64,000 nucleotides of DNA from Crocodylus rhombifer (Eukaryota; Chordata; Crocodylia; Crocodylidae). The number at the start of each line of letters is the position of its first letter. Position 1 is the first letter of the stretch. The notes below the pieces were generated by a model. It searched no databases, was not told the DNA's origin, and was given only the letters and a program-made list of their open reading frames with translations. A program made the translations under genes and the position numbers. Shown here piece after piece: positions 61,101 through 64,000 of the stretch. Location: NCBI GenBank assembly GCA_038503035.1, contig JAVSML010021650.1:434001-498000 (forward strand). The letters run 5' to 3'.

Positions 61101-61868
61101 GGTGGGGTTCCCGAGACCCATCAGGTAATAACTCAGGGTAAGGGGGGAGTGCCCGTCCTCCAGTCTGACGTGCTTACAACTTGAAGTTTTCTTTTGTGCT
61201 GATTTTATGTAGTCTGTCTTAGCTTTTTTTTTCCAATAAAGAAAGTTATACTTGTTGTTTTGTCTTAGTGTGCAACCTGTAAATTACTCACCTTCCCTGG
61301 GGAAGAGAGGGAGCCCTGACAGTGTGTCCATCTGGCAGCTTCTACCAGTACCAACTTCATGCAAAATTACAGCGTTGGAAGGTTAATATCTTACTTGGCC
61401 TGCAGGGAGAACTGTCTATCATGGGAGTTCAGCATTATTGAATGGAACATGCCTTGCAGGGCAGGAGGAGCTTTAGGGACTATAAAGAATACATAATAAA
61501 CCAGGGTCATTATATTTTGGCCCTGCACAGTTTGGGCTGAGGTTCCTTTAAGGGAACAGGACTCAAATGAAACATTTAGTTATTGTTCAAATATTTGAAT
61601 GTAGCATTTCTCTTGGGGGTGTAGGCAGGGCTGGGAAAACACCAGGCCATGGTAACGCTAAGTTTGAGCTGCTGGAATAGTTGTTGTGTCTGGTGTGACT
61701 AGGAGGGACTCTGGGAGGTTGCTTCTCTTCCATCCCTTCCCCCTCCAGGACTCACCATGCTTGGGACTTTCTCCGTGGCATGCCATGCCTGTGCCATTTT
61801 GAATGAGGGGTCAAATGGTAAATCAGCTGCCTGCAGATTCTGTCCGAGGACTTCCAAGGATCATATTC
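39644..61868 (-). CDS. LRRC75B: LRRC75B (leucine-rich repeat containing 75B), 5' end off the window
   Basis: Two coding exons are visible on the minus strand: 61868-61756 and 40199-39644. They join in frame at a split Cys codon (TG/C) to give RRKSQACLKNNLQKKPSQ. Together they encode the last 222 residues and the TGA stop; the human protein, about 315 aa, has earlier exons that should lie right of the window. The upstream exon carries WKSSDRICRQLIYHLTPHSK. The terminal exon carries MDLSGIPLTMRD, DLSFTELNDEMV, the LRR stretch LTHLSLNGNRLTRATMKELT, LAWVDLGNNVDV and the shared ending QQCCER. These match LRRC75B rather than LRRC75A as I remember them (LPTIYE and CC-R end). The molecular role is little known. 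The intron is about 21.6 kb and full of repeats. Confidence 0.92.
40536..40697. mobile_element. hAT-like foldback MITE (TAGGGTGGCC family)
   Basis: The 162-bp element has near-perfect terminal inverted repeats of about 55 bp; the first 23 bp from each end, starting TAGGGTGGCCATCATAGAGG, are identical. Flanking 8-mers GTCTCTGG (40528-40535) and GTTTCTGG (40698-40705) match at 7 of 8. It lies 337 bp upstream of the LRRC75B terminal exon. Confidence 0.88.
40706..42109. other. LRRC75B intron stretch
   Basis: No gene or repeat family is recognised. Confidence 0.4.
42118..42539. mobile_element. hAT-type MITE (TAGGGCTGTG family), copy 1
   Basis: Perfect 8-bp duplications TATGGCAC lie at 42110-42117 and 42540-42547. 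The ends are GAGGGCTGTGAGAAATTTCG and the complement of TAGGGCTGTGTGAAATGGC. The interior holds a direct repeat of about 60 bp (GAAGTCAGTCCAGCTGGGCT at 42269 and again at 42327). It is related by its termini to 55661-56981 and 57442-58132. Confidence 0.9.
42548..44370. other. LRRC75B intron stretch
   Basis: No gene or clear repeat is recognised; there is a short G run near 43033-43041. Confidence 0.4.
44371..44684. mobile_element. MITE with palindromic core (copy 3)
   Basis: The ends are GGGCATCTATACAC and the complement of GTCACCTATACATGTG. The core at 44473-44550 is the palindrome CAAAATGGTGACAGGGG, ACTTGAACTAAAGCT / AGCTTTAGTTCAAGT, CATTTTG, shared with 30843-30934 and 34565-34668. The subterminal part contains GAGCAGACATCTAGCACATG, like the first copy's GCAGACTTGATTAATCTAG. 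Confidence 0.65.
44685..46384. other. LRRC75B intron stretch
   Basis: At about 45010-45085 lies a diverged copy of the old repeat with CTGGTATAAATCAG. At 46027 the phrase CAGGGATGTTGAACCTGCGG looks like one end of a hAT element whose other end I cannot place. CT-rich runs occur near 45880-45930. Confidence 0.4.
46385..46497 (+). mobile_element. CR1 3' end fragment (plus)
   Basis: Only the last 110 bp of a CR1 are present: GGGGGTTGGACTAGATG, CTCCTGAGGTCCCTTCCA and CCCTAATTTCCTGTGATTCT. The fragment is extremely 5'-truncated. Confidence 0.8.
46582..46684. repeat. Unclassified interspersed repeat, copy A
   Basis: This segment matches, in inverted orientation, 50016-50120. Shared words are TTCACAGAGAAATG, TTTCTCAATAAATTGGCTG, GAAAGCTTTTCTG and GAGACAAAATAGCTG. 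I do not recognise the family. Confidence 0.65.
46745..50003. other. LRRC75B intron stretch
   Basis: No gene is recognised. At 46745-46830 lies another copy of the CTGGTATAAACTGA repeat. At 48262-48310 AGGGATAGCCAAACAGTG resembles a hAT end. At 49340-49430 TTTTGGCTCTGCCACTGATA and CCTCAGACAATTCACTTCCC are a faint MIR relic. Confidence 0.4.
50016..50120. repeat. Unclassified interspersed repeat, copy B (inverted)
   Basis: This is the inverted counterpart of 46582-46684. The complement reads TTCACAGAGAAATG, CTCAATAAATTGGCTGG, GGAAGCTTTTCTGAGAG and ACAAAATAGCTG in the same order and spacing. It abuts a MIR relic at about 50104-50230 (GCTGGATGACTTTGG, CTTCAGTTTCCCATC). Confidence 0.65.
50440..52422 (+). 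mobile_element. CR1 LINE, 5'-truncated ORF2 with RT (plus)
   Basis: This is the longest CR1 in the window. In order it encodes the pre-RT region (KAKAATELQLASSIKDNKKS), RT blocks (SAGPDNLHPRVFKEL, NYRPISLTSILGKVLEKF, DSQHGFVAG, VIYLDLKKAFDLVSHDHLL, GVPQGSVLGPILFNIFINDV) and the catalytic box KFADDTKLWG at 51521-51550. The C-terminal part follows ([28 protein letters not shown]). The frame changes at about 50845, 51188 and 51840, so the copy is dead. The endonuclease is absent. The 3' end finishes CCCTTCCAGCCCTAATG plus an ATATGAAAT tail. Confidence 0.93.
52423..54651. other. LRRC75B intron stretch
   Basis: At about 53930-54010 a diverged copy of the old repeat is seen (CTAATTTACACCTGTTCTG, CACTTCAGTGAATATG). 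No gene is recognised. Confidence 0.4.
54660..54846. mobile_element. Short hAT-type MITE (CAGGGGTGGGCAAA family)
   Basis: Perfect 8-bp duplications GTATAGGA lie at 54652-54659 and 54847-54854. The terminal inverted repeats CAGGGGTGGGCAAAAT and ATATTTGCCCACCCCTG are nearly perfect. The 187-bp body corresponds to the two outer parts of the 1.3 kb element at 37-1345, including GCAGCCCTCAATGGCTTGCC and AAGTAGCCCTCTGCCCAAAA. Confidence 0.92.
54855..55652. other. LRRC75B intron stretch
   Basis: At about 54905-54990 lies an old repeat relic (TTGACTTCAGTGGAAACAGGG). GC-richer sequence at 55220-55560 has no coding signal. Confidence 0.4.
55661..56981. mobile_element. Large foldback hAT-type element (TAGGGCTGTG family), copy 2
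   Basis: Flanking 8-mers TTGATTAC (55653-55660) and CTGATTAC (56982-56989) match at 7 of 8. The ends are TAGGCCTGTGCGACTCGG and ...CAGAGCCCTA. The element is an imperfect palindrome with arms of roughly 500-560 bp: the left arm phrase CCTGCCAAGTTTCAAGAAT (55916) faces TTCTTGAAACTTGGCAGG (56553) and related words. Each arm holds two tandem versions of a unit containing GCCAAGTTTCAAG and GGTTTGGGG. The interior codes for nothing recognisable. Confidence 0.88.
56990..57433. other. LRRC75B intron stretch
   Basis: No gene or repeat is recognised between the two hAT elements. Confidence 0.4.
57442..58132. mobile_element. hAT-type MITE (TAGGGCTGTG family), copy 3
   Basis: The ends are TAGGCCTGTGCGAAGCGG and the complement of TAGGGCTGTGCGAAGCTTTG. 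Flanking 8-mers TTGTGCGG (57434-57441) and CAGTGCAG (58133-58140) match at 5 of 8. Subterminal words for a GATTTG-rich arm (AATTGATTTGGCCAAATC; TTTGATCTGAATTTGGAT) are shared between the two ends. The centre is G-rich (57630-57960). Confidence 0.8.
58229..58299 (+). pseudogene. tRNA-Gly(GCC)-like pseudogene or tRNA-derived repeat
   Basis: The D-arm word GTTCAGTGGTAGAAT is identical to tRNA-Gly(GCC). The anticodon loop TTGCCAT keeps GCC, and the T-arm AGTTTGAATCC resembles box B. The 5' CACTGTT and 3' GATAAGC acceptor strands do not pair and no T-run terminator follows, so a functional tRNA is unlikely. Confidence 0.75.
58300..59924. other. LRRC75B intron stretch
   Basis: No gene or repeat family is recognised; open frames are short and without motifs. 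Confidence 0.4.
59925..60070 (+). repeat. MIR SINE relic (plus)
   Basis: The order of words is that of MIR: GACTCTGAAGAACTAGGTTC, AAGTCCCTGCTCTACC, TTGTGTGACCTTGGATGAG, CCTCAGTAAAATGGAGATAG, TGCCTCACGGAGGTGTTGTG. This is the best-preserved MIR in the window. Confidence 0.85.
60698..61321 (+). mobile_element. Solo LTR of an endogenous retrovirus
   Basis: The 624-bp unit starts TGTCTGGG and ends CCCTGACA. A TATA box (TATAAA, 61003-61008) and an AATAAA (61235-61240) followed by a T/G-rich stretch are spaced as in U3-R-U5. The flanking 5-mers GGGTG (60693-60697) and GTGTG (61322-61326) differ at one base. No internal retroviral genes adjoin it, so it is a solo LTR. It lies in the LRRC75B intron, antisense to the gene, 435 bp from the upstream exon. 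Confidence 0.65.
61756..61868 (-). CDS. LRRC75B: LRRC75B upstream coding exon
   Basis: On the minus strand the acceptor TTTTCGTTTCAG precedes base 61868 and the donor GTGAGTCC follows base 61756. The 113-bp exon starts in phase 0 with EYDPWKSSDRICRQLIYHL, continues TPHSKWHRHGMPRRKSQA and ends in TG of a Cys codon completed by the terminal exon. It aligns with KDYEIWKSSDKICRQLIYHL of human LRRC75B as I remember it. It contains no useful Met, so start-based ORF calling misses it. Confidence 0.93.
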
Positions 61869-64000
61869 CTGAAACGAAAAGGACAACTCAGCCTTGGATT
61901 GTGGAGCTCTGGTACATTTTGTCAATGTACCTGGGCTGACTGGGCCAGCAGAGAACTAGAGATGAAATAAAGGATTGTGTGGGTGAGTAAGAAACTAGAG
62001 ATGAAGAACATGGGACAAAGAGACAGAAGAGCCAGAAGGAAGTGGAGGGCGGGGGAAGGCAGTAAAGAAATGGGGTAATACGAGGGGAGATCAAGGGAGA
62101 GAAAAGGAAGATGAAACAGAAGAGTCAGAGGGGGAAACAGAACAGAGGAAGCAAAGGGAAGGAGGAAAGAGAACACTACTGATGGGAGCTCCAGAAATGG
62201 GAGTCAGGGCTATAACAAGTGGAACTTCCCCAACCCAATCTCAGTGAAGTTCCGTGACTTGTCCCCTGGCCAAGGCCCTTCCTCTCATGCCAGGATTAAG
62301 ACTAGGCCTGCAAATGGGGGCAGGGTAAACTTTCTTTGCAACTGCCTTAAAGAGTGCCTTGGATACCATCCCAGCATGGGCACATCCCTGCTTTGGCCTG
62401 TGGGAGCAGGGCTGGTATTTAGAAAGGCATTACTGCTCAGAAGCAGCCATATGAGAGGTAGTACCTGTTCTAGCCAAGGGTGTGCAGTGGACTGGTGCTT
62501 GTATTGTAACCATTAGAGGCTCCCAACTGTTGGGAAACATTTAGATTTTCCCTGCTTCAGCCTGGGGGGTTCTCTTGACAAGACTGCCTGTCTTGTCAGG
62601 TATCATATTCCTCTTGTTGCTCTCCTGTTTTGATAAGTCATTCTGTTTTCTTAGACATGGCTGCTTCCAGTCCTTTGTCATACTTTCAAAATACCTGAAT
62701 CTTTTAAAAAAGCTCAAAGACATGACCATCTCAAACTGAATGGTTCGGGGGTCCCAGCCAGTTTCCCACTGCCATATTAATAGGTATCACTTGCTCTCCT
62801 CCGCTCACCTTTGAGATCAGGTCTGAAAATCTGCAGTCCCTTACAAAAAGTTCCTAGTTAAGAATTCCCCAGGAAAGCCATATGCTGTAACTCTACAAAG
62901 GGCTCCATCTCCAATGCACTATAATACACAACCTTACTCACTCCAAAAAACAACATATGCTAGCTGCTATACAATACAGTTAAAAATATAAACTTGCAGG
63001 CTTACATAATCCTGAAAGCGCATGTAACCAACACACTTTGGAATGACAAACAAATCTCTGTATAAAAATACTCTTCCATCCAACAGTGTCATAAAGGAAT
63101 GTGCTGGGAGACTTGATCCTCTTTGCAGTGCTGCAATCAGCAGTACTCCTCCAATGGTATATTTCCATTGCAGAACAGTGTACCAGGGCAATGGTGGCAC
63201 TGCCTGGATGAAGTGGACCGACGGAGTAAGAATCGGTGATGATAGGTTATGTCAGTGGGGAATTGGCTTTTTCCTTTTACTGTTTATTTCCAGAATTTCA
63301 CAATATTTAGCTTATGAAGGTGTAGAATTCTTATTTATTCATGCAATGTATATGCTGCCCTTCCCATCAAAGGCTCCTGGTGGCTTGCAGTAAGAAAACA
63401 GAATGACTTATAAAACAGGAGAGGAACAAGAGGAAAATGTGTGGTAAGAAAACAAAACCACTTAAAAGGGGAATTAGAATATCAACATAAAACACAGACC
63501 AACTAAATAATATATTGACCTAGCTTTGCTTGCTAAATGTCTGCCCAAATACAAAGGCCTTACAGCACTTCCTAAAGATATCCTGACTCCGGCTCTGGCA
63601 GATTGTAAGACGGAGTTCCAGAGCTGCTTGATAAGTGCTTCTTGTTAATTCTTGTTAAAAGAATAACATGACTAGTCAAAAATATTATTTTAGACTGGAA
63701 ATGCCTTTTCAACTAAATGAGAACTTTCACCTGGAAAAAGAATTTACATTAAAAGCTAAGGGAGAAGTGTAGAAAGCCAAAGACACTTCTGAAGGGAAAG
63801 TTCCTTTTTTTTCTTGTTTTGATTGCAAACATTGGGAATTTTTTTTCAGGACTGGGCTGCCTAAAAATCCCCAAATATTGCTGACATTTTTTAATAAACA
63901 CTTGAAATTGTTCAAAGAAAACTCTTGTCCCGCCCTGCTGTAGAGAGCATAATGTGGGGACTGTGGCAAAGATTCTCAGAGCAAGTGAGTAGCTTCTGGT
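61869..64000. other. LRRC75B intron, right end of window
   Basis: I searched the minus strand for the preceding LRRC75B exon (expected motifs LYRD, NPVDPISHDLL) and did not find it. A purine-rich stretch (AAGGAGAAA-like) spans 61970-62175. At about 63330-63390 the words TATATGCTGCCCTTCCCATC and GGTGGCTTGCA resemble the 3' end of an old SINE/LINE. Confidence 0.45.

Noticed and set aside
62967..63200. Candidate further LRRC75B exon at the right end
   Set aside because: The translation does not contain the expected NPVDPISHDLL-type motif and has no matching splice phase.

Overview
The window is vertebrate nuclear DNA with intron-split genes, a CpG-island promoter, CR1 LINE fragments and many hAT-type non-autonomous transposons. 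Abundant CR1, hAT foldback elements, old MIR-like SINE relics and a solo LTR suggest a sauropsid, most likely a crocodilian (a turtle is the alternative). This assignment is inference from repeat content; no protein here fixes the species.

Three protein-coding genes are supported, in the order GUCD1 (minus), SNRPD3 (plus), LRRC75B (minus). This matches the order I know from human 22q11.23. GUCD1 runs from its start codon at 8048 to the left edge: five coding exons are present and the last is outside. SNRPD3 is complete (8839-13342, three coding exons, 126 aa) and encodes the spliceosomal Sm-D3 protein. GUCD1 and SNRPD3 are divergent and share one CpG island (about 7430-8990). LRRC75B is represented by its terminal exon (39644-40199) and one upstream exon (61756-61868), separated by an intron of about 21.6 kb; its 5' exons lie beyond the right edge.

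Between SNRPD3 and LRRC75B lies about 25 kb with no recognisable gene. It holds CR1 3' fragments, hAT MITEs, a Tigger-like element with TA target duplication, palindromic MITEs and MIR relics. The large LRRC75B intron holds a 2 kb CR1 fragment with reverse-transcriptase motifs, several hAT elements with 8-bp target-site duplications (one a 1.3 kb foldback), a tRNA-Gly pseudogene and a solo LTR.

The three genes do not form a pathway. Only the GUCD1/SNRPD3 pair shares visible regulatory DNA. I found no undescribed gene system; the most notable structures are the transposon architectures and a C39-peptidase-like Cys/His/Asp pattern in GUCD1.
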